Source: Cytobacillus oceanisediminis 2691 (GTDB lineage: Bacteria; Bacillota; Bacilli; Bacillales; Cytobacillaceae). Taken from it: a DNA stretch of 64,000 bases. This document shows, piece after piece, positions 9,022 to 17,075 of this stretch; within the stretch, counting starts at the first letter, position 1; each line of letters opens with the position of its first letter. The translations under genes were made by a program, and so were the position numbers. A model generated the notes under the pieces. The model was not told the origin of the DNA. It did no database searches and saw nothing but the letters and a program-made list of their open reading frames with translations. The DNA lies in NCBI RefSeq assembly GCF_007678455.1, contig NZ_VEEP01000002.1, forward strand, positions 557,831-621,830. The letters are read 5' to 3'.

Positions 9022-9963
9022 ATGGATTACCAAGAAACTAAAAAAGGCTATATAGTTAAATACATAAAAACTAAAAATAAAATTAGAAAAATTGTTACTT
9101 ATGGTGATAATGCTCAAGAAATAAAAAAAATTCATACAGAAATTGCTGAATTTATAAATGAAAACTTTATGCCTTCTAAATTTTCAAAGGCCTATATTAG
9201 GCATAAATCAATATATCAAAATGCGTTAGCTCATATGTATAATGACATTTTTATATCCTTAGATATAAAAGATTTTTTTAGAAATATTAATCATCAAAAA
9301 TTAATTAATGCTTTATTTCTTGAACTTAACAAACATAGTAATAATACTATCAATAAACTAGAATGTTCCAAGATTGTTTCTAACTGTACTGTATCGAAGA
9401 AAGGTTTGCCCCTAGGACTTATTACATCTCCAACCCTTTCAAATGTATACTTAAAAGAATTTGATAATATCTTATATGGTAAATTAAAAAGAATGAAAGT
9501 AGAAAATATTATCTATACAAGATATGCGGACGATTTAGTCATTTCATTTAAAGATATTGAATCGAAAACAAAAATTATCGATGATATAATTATGCTAGTA
9601 AAAAAATTATTATCAAAATACAATTTACGATTAAATTCTTCCAAAACTAGAATTATAAGTTTGGATAAATCCAATCATGTTAAAATAACAGGAATAAATA
9701 TTATTAAGTCCCCCTCAAATTATCGAAAGTTAACTGTTGGGAGAGAATTAAAAAATGACCTATTTCATACGGCAGTAAAATACTATGAAGATGGGAATAC
9801 TAACAAATATGAACTATTAAAGATAAAGGGGCTTGAATCATTTATTTTATCAATTGAGAAAAATGGGTATGAAGAGGTATATTCTAAAAACATGAAACTC
9901 AAGATAAAAGATTTAGGTTTTAAATCATTAAATGAATTAATAAAAGGATTAACTTCTAAATAA
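9022..9963 (+). CDS. Retron reverse transcriptase
   Basis: 313 aa, typical of retron RTs. Diagnostic motifs in order: NALAH at 67-71 (retron motif X, NAxxH), SLDIKDFF with catalytic D81, GLPLGLITSPTLSN at 128-141 (motif B), YADD at 168-171, and KITG near 221-224 (the region Y VTG-like motif). It would prime cDNA synthesis from the 2'-OH of the branch guanosine in the adjacent msr RNA and copy msd. The start has GGAGTG at proper spacing. A strong terminator follows at 9979-9996. No extra domain is fused to it. Confidence 0.92.
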   Translation: MDYQETKKGYIVKYIKTKNKIRKIVTYGDNAQEIKKIHTEIAEFINENFMPSKFSKAYIRHKSIYQNALAHMYNDIFISLDIKDFFRNINHQKLINALFLELNKHSNNTINKLECSKIVSNCTVSKKGLPLGLITSPTLSNVYLKEFDNILYGKLKRMKVENIIYTRYADDLVISFKDIESKTKIIDDIIMLVKKLLSKYNLRLNSSKTRIISLDKSNHVKITGINIIKSPSNYRKLTVGRELKNDLFHTAVKYYEDGNTNKYELLKIKGLESFILSIEKNGYEEVYSKNMKLKIKDLGFKSLNELIKGLTSK

Positions 9964-9978
9964 TCCACTTTATAAAAG

Positions 9979-10002
9979 CTACGACATGTGTCGTAGTTTT
10001 CT
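9979..10002 (+). terminator. Terminator of the retron operon
   Basis: CTACGACA / TGTCGTAG stem with a 2-nt loop, followed by TTTTCTTT. It lies 16 bases after the RT stop codon. Confidence 0.85.
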
Positions 10003-10045
10003 TTATAGTATTCTCTTAACACCTACCTTAACGCAAGGCGTGTGT

Positions 10046-10092
10046 AAATAAATCAGTGGCAGGCACTTTTTATGCCTGCCACTGATTTATTT
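10046..10092. repeat. Perfect 20-bp inverted repeat between retron and Thoeris
   Basis: The arm AAATAAATCAGTGGCAGGCA (10046-10065) and its exact complement (10073-10092) are separated by a 7-nt loop. It sits between two convergent defence operons. It could be a terminator for the Thoeris operon, or a small mobile palindromic element. The arm is GC-rich near the loop, unlike the surrounding DNA. Confidence 0.75.
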
Positions 10093-10194
10093 TCCATTGT
10101 TCTTTAGAATATAAAATAAAGTATTATTACGGTTAATACACAAGCTGCCAATAAGCATATTCGTCTATTTGATCGTATTTAAGCGAGGAATATT

Positions 10195-10755
10195 TTAATT
10201 TATATATCCCCATTGTTTGTAAGATTCCTCGTTGTAATAGTGAAGAGGTGTAGTTAATTGATCCTCTTTATTATTTAAACTAAACTGATAAATGGCTGAT
10301 GTAATACATTTTTGTCTAAAAGGGATATGAATGCATTTCGCTGTTTGATTACTTATTCTTTCATGGAGCGCTTTCGGCCATTTCTCTGCTAGCGCTTGAG
10401 GGTTCATAATATACTCATAACCTGTATAAGCAACTATGATAGGGATTTCATAGTAATCAACAGCCTTTTCAATTTCAAAATTCAACATACCACGGTTCCA
10501 GTTTGTTTCTTCCGATATGATTAATAACATGTTCTTGGAATTTCTCATTCGTTCTAAAAGTCGAGCCTGCAACGTTCTCTTTAAACTTGTATCCTTAACT
10601 TGGAATGTCTTTTTATGACTATCGCTGAAGGTGAAATCCGTTTTCTTAGAAGTATTCCAACTCCTTAAAAGCCCAAAATATTTAATATCACTTTTGGTTG
10701 GATTGGTTGTTCCGTTTCCATCAAATGCAACATAAGTTCCATTTCTATAGGCCAT
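10195..10755 (-). CDS. Thoeris ThsB-like TIR protein (DUF1863 type)
   Basis: 186 aa. It begins GTYVAFDGNGTTNPTKSDIK, then YFGLLRSWNTSKKTDFTFSD (about 26-45), NMLLIISEETNWNRGMLNFE (about 75-94) and IPIIVAY. This is the TIR-like fold of MTH538/DUF1863 ThsB proteins, which use NAD+ to make a signalling ADPR derivative on phage infection. The likely catalytic glutamate is E94 (MLNFEIEKA). Its ATG lies 11 bp inside the end of the ThsA gene with the AAAGGAG ribosome binding site inside ThsA, so translation is coupled. It is the last gene of a three-gene minus-strand operon. Confidence 0.82.
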   Translation of the reverse strand: MAYRNGTYVAFDGNGTTNPTKSDIKYFGLLRSWNTSKKTDFTFSDSHKKTFQVKDTSLKRTLQARLLERMRNSKNMLLIISEETNWNRGMLNFEIEKAVDYYEIPIIVAYTGYEYIMNPQALAEKWPKALHERISNQTAKCIHIPFRQKCITSAIYQFSLNNKEDQLTTPLHYYNEESYKQWGYIN

Positions 10756-11593
10756 TAGTTTGCTCCTTTATTTTATAGAAATTAACCTTATCCTTTTTTG
10801 ATTCGTGAATGATAATTGAGACCATTGAAGGATAAGTGAATTTTATTTTACTGACTTTAAAGGACCAAATTAACAATTCAAGTAACTCTTGGTCTGTAAT
10901 CATTTCATAATTTTTAAACCTTGTTAATCCTGACCCCAATAGTGGAATGACAATCGATTTACCGTTATAAACAATATCTACTTCATTCCAAAAGTTTAAT
11001 AAAAAATTTATGTAATCATTCATATGTAAGTAGGCTCTATTCTCTCTATCAAATTTAGAAAAGGCGGTCAGTAAATAATCATCATGACAAAAAATTGTCC
11101 CTAACTTATATCTTTCCTTTTTCCCTTGACTTCTAGTTTCATTAAAGCCTACTTTAATTCCATCTGAATTTAAATGTTCGTCCTGCTCTATTGATCGATC
11201 CAAAGCCTCGATATCCTGTATTTTAGTTTTTAGATAGATGCCGTTTAAGGTTGTCTCTGAAATGATTTTATTATCGACTTGAGTATCAAAATATTCATTA
11301 AAAGCCACTACTTTTAATCCCGACTCTTCAAAAACGTCCCCAACTTTAATCGTAACGGTTGAATTATTTATTGTGAGTTTCCTTTCAACCAGTAAGTTTG
11401 CTCTAACCCATAAGTAAACGTAAATCGAGGCGAAAACAAAAAGGATAATCATAAACGTCGAAAATTTATATTCATCAGGAATACTAATAGCTATTGAAAT
11501 ACATGTTACCAAAACACTAATTGGGGACAGAACTGTTAACCAATCTTTTAATAAGCTTCGGTTAAAAAAACTGACCTTTTTCTTAAATCCCAT
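10745..11593 (-). CDS. Type II Thoeris effector ThsA (two TM segments plus macro domain)
   Basis: 282 aa. Two hydrophobic segments (about 19-38 and 44-64) are followed by a cytosolic domain from about residue 75. That domain has KVGDVFEE (83-90), KVVAFNEYFDT (94-104) and SIVIPLLGSGLTRF (213-226), the pattern of the macro-like domain annotated as DUF6430. Type II Thoeris ThsA has exactly this TM-macro layout. Published work shows the macro domain binding a histidine-ADPR signal made by TIR proteins, after which the membrane part causes cell death. Its neighbours are two TIR genes, which strengthens the call. RBS GGGAG is properly placed. Confidence 0.82.
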   Translation of the reverse strand: MGFKKKVSFFNRSLLKDWLTVLSPISVLVTCISIAISIPDEYKFSTFMIILFVFASIYVYLWVRANLLVERKLTINNSTVTIKVGDVFEESGLKVVAFNEYFDTQVDNKIISETTLNGIYLKTKIQDIEALDRSIEQDEHLNSDGIKVGFNETRSQGKKERYKLGTIFCHDDYLLTAFSKFDRENRAYLHMNDYINFLLNFWNEVDIVYNGKSIVIPLLGSGLTRFKNYEMITDQELLELLIWSFKVSKIKFTYPSMVSIIIHESKKDKVNFYKIKEQTNGL

Positions 11594-11648
11594 CTCTTAA
11601 TCTCCCACTCTATTTTTTCATTAAATGGTATTATAGAATTCCTTTGTT

Positions 11649-12416
11649 TTAAGACAATGAATGCTCCAACAATAGCTTTCTCATTCCATACAATAAATCT
11701 AAAGGATGGTTCTCATGATGTTGTGTGAATAGCCTTTGCCAATCTAGAAAATCCGACTGTCTTATATCGTATAAATGGTCCAAGTCCAATTTATATTGAA
11801 TTGAAAGGTCTTGGGCATTTTCAAACATTCCTTTCTTAATAATGCCCTTTCTATCGGGTTCGCGTTTTCTAACGAACCTGGAAACCGCTATTTCGTAATA
11901 TATCCACGGAGATTTTGTACTATTAATCACTGAGGAAGTATCAATAGATTGTGGTGTATTTAAGAAAAACATGCATTCTGATTGATCAATTACCATCGTT
12001 AAGGCTGTTGAAAGCATTGTATGAACATGGCTTGTAGAGAAGTTTCTTTTTTCATAGCTATACGTAGAGCCATCAGTGTTCTTACAATATCGGTCATCTA
12101 TCTTTTTAAGCAGTTCATCAGCACTTCCCCATACAGAAGAATCAATAAAGACTTCTAAATCAAACGTATGTTTTAGCCAACCTGCTAATGCAATTGCTTT
12201 TTCTTTATCGTTATGAGAGTGAGAAAGAAAAACATCCGCATGAATCTGCGGAAACCAACTATTTTGCATATCATTTCCATTTATAGTTCCGTCTTCAAGT
12301 ATAAATTTACTCAATTCATCTTTGACTTTTTGCTTTTGTAAATTGTAGATAGTATTTCCAGTTTGTTTGTAATGTGTAAACTCTTCATCCATTACCAGAT
12401 TAAAACCAGCATACAT
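11649..12416 (-). CDS. Second Thoeris TIR-domain protein (ThsB-like)
   Basis: 255 aa, first gene of the Thoeris operon. After a leader of about 58 residues, a canonical TIR domain begins DVFLSHSHNDKEKAIALAGW (61-80), then LEVFIDSSVWGSADELLKKI (87-106) and KSPWIYYEIAVSRF (168-181) with predicted catalytic E175. It differs strongly from the DUF1863-type TIR encoded two genes downstream. Known Thoeris loci often carry several ThsB genes, and different ones are thought to sense different phages. The ATG has AGGGGGA 7 nt upstream. 55 nt separate it from ThsA. Confidence 0.82.
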   Translation of the reverse strand: MYAGFNLVMDEEFTHYKQTGNTIYNLQKQKVKDELSKFILEDGTINGNDMQNSWFPQIHADVFLSHSHNDKEKAIALAGWLKHTFDLEVFIDSSVWGSADELLKKIDDRYCKNTDGSTYSYEKRNFSTSHVHTMLSTALTMVIDQSECMFFLNTPQSIDTSSVINSTKSPWIYYEIAVSRFVRKREPDRKGIIKKGMFENAQDLSIQYKLDLDHLYDIRQSDFLDWQRLFTQHHENHPLDLLYGMRKLLLEHSLS

Positions 12417-12523
12417 TTTAAATCCCCCTAAATTAATTTTTTAATATCTATTTTTAGTACCTACAAAGACTACTTGGTATATTCCCTAATAACAGGATAA
12501 CCGACAAAATGACAATTGTAAAT

Positions 12524-12543
12524 AAAATCCAATGGTGGATTTT
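12524..12543 (-). terminator. Terminator of the transporter/cyclodeaminase operon
   Basis: AAAATCCA / TGGATTTT with a 4-nt loop. On the minus strand the stem runs into TTTATTT, 35 bases after the stop codon. Confidence 0.55.
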
Positions 12544-12578
12544 CTCATCCCTTGCTGCAATCGTCCCCTTCCATATTC

Positions 12579-13553
12579 CTACAGGAATATCTCTTCGACA
12601 TCATTAATCTTCTTTGCTTTATTAAAGACTCCCTTCGCCACAGCTAAATCAAAATGAGCAGCCCCAACAGATTTAAAAATAGTAATATCCCCAAGTCCAC
12701 GTTCAACCGGATTCACATGAAGCTCAGCTAATGTCCCAGATAGATTCTCAAACGTCCACTTCCCTCGTTTCACTGCATCAATGAATTCTCCAGCTTCGGT
12801 TTTGAATCCCTCATAATCATCTGCATAAATCAACGCTGCTTTTTCAATCGCACCCAACGGGATTTCACGCATTTCAGGTAAGTAACTTCCCACACCGATG
12901 ATATGGGTCCCTGCTTTTACATAATTGGCTTCAAATACTTCTTCGGTTGACCGGGTCGCACAGCAAATGACGTCTGACTGGGCGACGGCTTCGTTCCGGT
13001 CGACTCCGGTATGTATTTTAGCGGTAATGCCTGCCTCTTTGAGCCTTTCGCCGAATGTGTATGTCTTCTCGACAGAACGGTTGATTAAATAGATGTCTTG
13101 AATCGGCAGCACGTTCACGATCCCCAGTACTTGCTCGAACGCCATTCCGCCTGTGCCAATGACGGTCAGCACTTGGCTGTCGGGCCTGGCGAGATGGCGG
13201 GCTGAGATGGCGCTTAATGCGCCGGTTCTCAATCGCGTCAGATAGGATGCGGACAGTAAGCTTATATGTCTTCCTGTTTCGAGTTCTGTGAGTAGAATGG
13301 CTCCTTGTGTGGTCGGAAGATCTGCTGAACTGTTATCAGGAAAAATCGAGACTATCTTGGTCGCTGCCATGGATGTTCCATCCGAACTTGGCATATAGAG
13401 AACAGATCCGTTGCGTTCCGGGACATTCAGTACTGTCCGATGTGGATTTTCAACACGTCCTTCATGAATGGCCACCAACATGGCTTCGACATCGCGAATG
13501 GCATCTTCGATTTTATAGATGGATTGGATTAGTTGTTCGTTCAGTATAAGCAT
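12579..13553 (-). CDS. Ornithine cyclodeaminase / mu-crystallin family dehydrogenase
   Basis: 324 aa, normal length. The Rossmann motif VIGTGGMAFEQVLGI (about 129-143) binds NAD(P), and the N-terminal region has AATKIVSIFPDN and SASYLTRLRTGALSA, typical of this family. Members act as ornithine cyclodeaminases, alanine dehydrogenases or ketimine reductases, and the sequence alone does not tell which. It lies behind an MHS-type transporter gene and shares its promoter. A hairpin at the transporter stop codon may set the ratio of the two. RBS AAGGAG is good. Confidence 0.85.
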   Translation of the reverse strand: MLILNEQLIQSIYKIEDAIRDVEAMLVAIHEGRVENPHRTVLNVPERNGSVLYMPSSDGTSMAATKIVSIFPDNSSADLPTTQGAILLTELETGRHISLLSASYLTRLRTGALSAISARHLARPDSQVLTVIGTGGMAFEQVLGIVNVLPIQDIYLINRSVEKTYTFGERLKEAGITAKIHTGVDRNEAVAQSDVICCATRSTEEVFEANYVKAGTHIIGVGSYLPEMREIPLGAIEKAALIYADDYEGFKTEAGEFIDAVKRGKWTFENLSGTLAELHVNPVERGLGDITIFKSVGAAHFDLAVAKGVFNKAKKINDVEEIFL

Positions 13554-13580
13554 TTAGAATCTCTCCTTCTTATGTAAAAA

Positions 13581-13602
13581 CTCGGCCAATTACTTGGCCG
13601 AG
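13581..13602 (-). terminator. Intercistronic hairpin at the transporter stop codon
   Basis: CTCGGCCAA / TTGGCCGAG stem, loop TTAC, followed on the minus strand by five T. It overlaps the last codons of the transporter gene and precedes the cyclodeaminase gene, so it may act as a partial terminator or attenuator. Confidence 0.65.
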
Positions 13603-14894
13603 CTCATTTTACCAGTGATCACAGTTGGTTCAACGCGGCTTTTGACTGCCCAGATGGCAATCAGTGACACCACTGCAGTGAACATGATGTAGAGTGCAAC
13701 AGGGACGTAGGAATTATCGAATGATGCGAGCAGTGCTGTGGCAACGAGCGGCGCTGTACCACCAGCGACTGCGGCCCCGATTTGATAACCTAGCGAAACA
13801 CCCGTATAGCGAACCTTGGCATCAAAGATTTCGGAGAACATGGTTCCAAGTACAGCTGTAATCGGAGCCCATATGATCCCGAGGCCAATAATCGTCGCCA
13901 AAACCAGCATGAGTACACTGCCTTGATGAATCATCCAGAAGTATGGGAAAGCGAAAGCCATCATCGCCAATGTACCGGCGATATACATTTTCTTACGGCC
14001 CACGCGGTCTGACAGGCTTCCCATAATTGGAATAAGGATTGTCGTAATGACGGTTGAAACCATGACAGAACCTAACACAGCGGAGCGGCTGAATCCTAGA
14101 GTGCTTGTCGCATAGGAAACAATAAACGTACTGAAAATATAGAATGGAGCTGTCTCCACCACTTTCGCACCGATTGTGATCAGCACTTCTTTCCAGTAAT
14201 AGCGAAGTGTATCGACGATTGGCAGCTTTGGAATTTCACCTTTTTGCTGTACTTCCTTGAATTCTGGTGTCTCATCGATTCCTTTTCGGATCCATAAACC
14301 AAAGACTACGAGCAATGCACTGAAGATGAACGGCACGCGCCAGCCCCATGACATGAATTGCTGCTCTGGCAATAAACTCATGAGCCAAAGAGCGAGTGTT
14401 CCCATCACCATTCCGATCGTCACACCCATTTGCGGAATCGAACCGAAGAATCCTCTGCGTTCTGCCGGAGCATACTCAGTCGCAAGCAGCAGAGCTCCTC
14501 CCCATTCCCCGCCGATTCCAAGTCCCTGGATCAAACGAAGTGTAATCAGAATGATTGGTGCAGCTACACCAATTGCTTGATATGTAGGCAAGATACCCAT
14601 TGCGAATGTCGCAGCACCCATCAAGCTCAATGTTAAAACGAGTGTCTTTTTCCGGCCGATTCGATCCCCGATATGACTAAAAATGATTCCTCCAAATGGC
14701 CGGATGAAAAACGAAAGTGCAAACGATGCATACGCTAAAAGCAATCCTACTGTTGGATCCTCGTTGACAAAGAATAATTGGTTAAATACAAGTGCGGCCA
14801 TCGTTCCATACAGAAAATAATCAAACCATTCAATGGAACTGCCAACAAGGCTGGCAATCAATACACGATAAGTCGTTTTCTTATCCAATTGCAT
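13590..14894 (-). CDS. MFS transporter, metabolite:H+ symporter (MHS) family
   Basis: 434 aa from ATG 14894 (GGGGGAAGGG upstream); an in-frame start 12 codons earlier lies in the operator region. It starts VGSSIEWFDYFLYGTMAALV, the MHS signature of ProP/KgtP/ShiA-type symporters, and has GDRIGRKKTLVLTL between TM2 and TM3 and RLIQGLGIGGEWGGA further on. About 12 TM segments are predicted. Substrates of the family are small organic acids, betaine or amino acids. Pairing with a cyclodeaminase-family enzyme and a XRE-cupin regulator suggests uptake of an amino-acid-like compound. An 84-bp near-copy of bases 14017-14100 lies at 22772-22855. Confidence 0.88.
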   Translation of the reverse strand: MQLDKKTTYRVLIASLVGSSIEWFDYFLYGTMAALVFNQLFFVNEDPTVGLLLAYASFALSFFIRPFGGIIFSHIGDRIGRKKTLVLTLSLMGAATFAMGILPTYQAIGVAAPIILITLRLIQGLGIGGEWGGALLLATEYAPAERRGFFGSIPQMGVTIGMVMGTLALWLMSLLPEQQFMSWGWRVPFIFSALLVVFGLWIRKGIDETPEFKEVQQKGEIPKLPIVDTLRYYWKEVLITIGAKVVETAPFYIFSTFIVSYATSTLGFSRSAVLGSVMVSTVITTILIPIMGSLSDRVGRKKMYIAGTLAMMAFAFPYFWMIHQGSVLMLVLATIIGLGIIWAPITAVLGTMFSEIFDAKVRYTGVSLGYQIGAAVAGGTAPLVATALLASFDNSYVPVALYIMFTAVVSLIAIWAVKSRVEPTVITGKMSSAK

Positions 14895-14916
14895 TTTCCC
14901 TTCCCCCTTTTTAAAA

Positions 14917-14937
14917 AATTGAAGTGACACTTCAATT
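14917..14937. promoter_or_regulatory. 21-bp palindromic operator
   Basis: AATTGAAGTG A CACTTCAATT is a perfect palindrome. It lies just downstream of the minus-strand -10 box, at the expected transcription start, so a bound repressor would block the transporter operon. The divergent XRE-cupin gene product is the obvious candidate. Confidence 0.7.
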
Positions 14938-14939
14938 AG

Positions 14940-14968
14940 ATTTTAGATAATGGATAATTTTCTGTCAA
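14940..14968 (-). promoter_or_regulatory. Sigma-A promoter of the transporter operon
   Basis: On the minus strand TTGACA (14968-14963), a 17-nt spacer and TAAAAT (14945-14940). Consensus -35 and ideal spacing. Confidence 0.75.
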
Positions 14969-15031
14969 CTTTGTTCAGATTGACACAATCCATATATAAG
15001 GGAAAAATAAGAATTAGGAAGGTGAGATTTT

Positions 15032-15520
15032 ATGATTGGTTTACGACTGAAAGAAATCCGGAAAGAGAAAAAGATGACTTTGAAAGAACTTGCCGAAGGG
15101 GCAGATGTATCTATAAGCTTTTTATCACAAGTTGAACGCGGAAAGTCCAGCGTCACACTGGAGTCACTGCGAAAAATATCCGAAGTTCTTGGCGTCAACC
15201 CAAGTACCTTTTTTCCAAGTAACAATGAGCCGGCGAGTGAACCTTCATTTCATTATCAAGATCTGACACAGCAAGTCCCAAACCCTGACTTTCACCCAAT
15301 ACTCGTCACACTCCCAGCGAACCAAAGCGACGGACAACCCTTCGCCCACAGCGGACATGAATTTGTCTATGTAATAGAAGGAACTTTGACCCTGCAAATA
15401 GGCACAAAGATGATCGAACTCCATCAAGGAGAATCCTGGTTCTTTTCAGCGAGTGAAACACATTACTGGTATAATCATACAGATCAGACGATTCGGTTTT
15501 TAGTTGTGTCTTCCAGGTAA
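15032..15520 (+). CDS. XRE-family regulator with C-terminal cupin domain
   Basis: 162 aa. An N-terminal helix-turn-helix (about 4-60: LKEIRKEKKMTLKELAEGAD and VSISFLSQVERGKSS) is followed by a cupin barrel (about 95-162) with HEFVYVIEGTLTLQIG and HQGESWFFSASETHYWYNH. This architecture is typical of regulators that sense a small molecule in the cupin and control an adjacent transport or catabolic operon. It is divergent from the MHS transporter gene, and a perfect palindrome lies between them. RBS AGGAAGGTGAG precedes the ATG. Confidence 0.88.
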   Translation: MIGLRLKEIRKEKKMTLKELAEGADVSISFLSQVERGKSSVTLESLRKISEVLGVNPSTFFPSNNEPASEPSFHYQDLTQQVPNPDFHPILVTLPANQSDGQPFAHSGHEFVYVIEGTLTLQIGTKMIELHQGESWFFSASETHYWYNHTDQTIRFLVVSSR

Positions 15521-15576
15521 GACTTTGTGGTAACTGGGCTGGCCTTCTGTCCTATGTGGGAAGCATATAAAAACTT

Positions 15577-15605
15577 TTGGGACATGGACCGACCTCCCAT
15601 GTCCC
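15577..15605. repeat. GGGACATGG hairpin, dispersed repeat
   Basis: GGGACATGG / CCATGTCCC arms with about 9 nt between. A related hairpin is at 18321-18344, and similar GGGAC/GTCCC fragments occur elsewhere in intergenic DNA of this window. Confidence 0.5.
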
Positions 15606-15615
15606 CGAGTTCCAA

Positions 15616-15780
15616 TTATACCGTTGCCTCAGACTCGCTCTCACTCATATTGATCACTTGCTCAAGCAGCACGATGTCCTCCATGATGTACTCCTTAAGC
15701 AGTTCGTCCCCGCATTTTTGATAATCCTCTTTCAGCCGCTGAAGTTCCTTTTTCAATAATGCCATTTCGATGTGGTTCAT
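15616..15780 (-). CDS. Small acidic helical protein, 54 aa
   Basis: Starts at 15780 (ATG with AAGGAA at good spacing): MNHIEMALLKKELQRLKEDY and so on to SESESEATV. It is highly charged and predicted helical, with heptad-like leucines. I do not recognise a family. A hairpin with GGGACATGG arms lies just beyond its end (15577-15605). Well-placed RBS and codon use support it as real. Confidence 0.55.
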   Translation of the reverse strand: MNHIEMALLKKELQRLKEDYQKCGDELLKEYIMEDIVLLEQVINMSESESEATV

Positions 15781-15996
15781 CTGTAAAATTCCTTTCGTAG
15801 TAAGGTAGATGTCGTATGTGCTGCAACAAAGGAGCTCCGGTATGCTTTTACTGTGTTAAAAAGGCTGATTCCGCATTGATTGTATAAAAAATTTCCATGC
15901 CGCATTTGGGATGTCTTCAAGGCTCTTTTCTTGATGCTCTCTACACTCCTATTTGTGGAAACAGCAAAGTTTACGAAAAGAACTTTTAAAAAAGAA

Positions 15997-16036
15997 AAGC
16001 CGAAAAAAACAGGGTCATACCTGCTCTTTTCGGCTT
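15997..16036. terminator. Terminator after DUF2294 gene
   Basis: AAGCCGAAAA / TTTTCGGCTT 10-bp stem with about 20 nt loop, running into a T run on the minus strand. Just 3' of the minus-strand DUF2294 gene. The 15781-15996 stretch otherwise shows nothing I can support. Confidence 0.75.
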
Positions 16037-16069
16037 AAGTCTGGCACAATGTGTCCAGTACACCACTGC

Positions 16070-16768
16070 CTATGCTTTATTTGGTTTTAGAATTAAAGTA
16101 ATGACACTCTTATCAAGTTCAAAATCCCAGTCGACAAAGACATCCTGGATTTTAGAATCAAGTATTTCAGAAAACTGGGTGCTGCCAGTCAGCATTCCGC
16201 CTTCAAGCTGTCTTTTCGCAACGCTTAATGTCTCGTCGAATCCAAGAGAAACCAACTGTTTTTCAATTGGCACTAATATTCCCTCCCGGATGACAATCAA
16301 TGACCGGGGGCTGAGCATGTAAGAGTATACGCTATCAGGCGCTTTTTCTGCTTGCTCGCTTATCTGGATGATTTCCTTGTGGATCTCATCTCTTCCTTTA
16401 TAATCAGCTCGATCATCTTCACCCTCATCCGGACTGTCCGGACTGATGGCCACAAAAACTCCTGAAAGGTTATGGAGGTTCCAACCATAATAGATATGCT
16501 GTACTTCCATGTCCGTTAATGCTTTAATTTGACCGCGTATTTCGGGGTCCAGTGATTTCATAAGATATTCTCTTGTGGTCAGGACGGTAAGTTCTTGTCC
16601 CTGTTCCAGAAGTGCCTGTTCCATTGGAGAAATAAAGCCGCTTATATACACCAATACATACGGCTGGGATATGGTAACATGGATGACTTCTGGCCCTTTG
16701 CCAAATTTATCGCGCAGCAGCTTGCCGAAATTGTTCGCCAATTTTGTTTGCTGTGCTTTTTTATCCAT
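16070..16768 (-). CDS. DUF2294 protein (first of two paralogues)
   Basis: 232 aa from ATG 16768, chosen because it lines up with the paralogue at 17076; an ATG at 16780 is too close to the ribosome binding site. It contains two DUF2294 repeats: one from LRDKFGKGPEVIHVTISQPY to WNLHNLSGVFVAIS, and a second from YSYMLSPRSLIVIREGILVP to the C-terminus (VDWDFELDKSVITLILKPNK). No TM segment or signal peptide is seen. DUF2294 occurs across bacilli, often annotated as Na-translocating decarboxylase-like, but its function is not established. The paralogue points away from it across a 307-bp gap. Confidence 0.8.
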   Translation of the reverse strand: MDKKAQQTKLANNFGKLLRDKFGKGPEVIHVTISQPYVLVYISGFISPMEQALLEQGQELTVLTTREYLMKSLDPEIRGQIKALTDMEVQHIYYGWNLHNLSGVFVAISPDSPDEGEDDRADYKGRDEIHKEIIQISEQAEKAPDSVYSYMLSPRSLIVIREGILVPIEKQLVSLGFDETLSVAKRQLEGGMLTGSTQFSEILDSKIQDVFVDWDFELDKSVITLILKPNKA

Positions 16769-17075
16769 TACATAACTCATCCTTTTAAGAAAGAAGCATC
16801 ATATCCTCTTTCCTGATTTGATTTTATCATCATCCTAAATAAGATGAAATAGTCCAGTATGCTTTTTCCCAGTTTTCCCCCAATTTAAAAATCAAAACAT
16901 GAATTAAATCAAAGGGATTCAACATATGGATGTAGAAAGTATAGGTAAGGAAAAATAAATGACACTGTATGCTATATTATAATGAAGGATTTCTTGTCTT
17001 ATACTATTCTTACATTTCGTCAAAACAATAAATGAATTCAGGATACTAGGCTTGAATTTGAAGAGGATGACGAGA

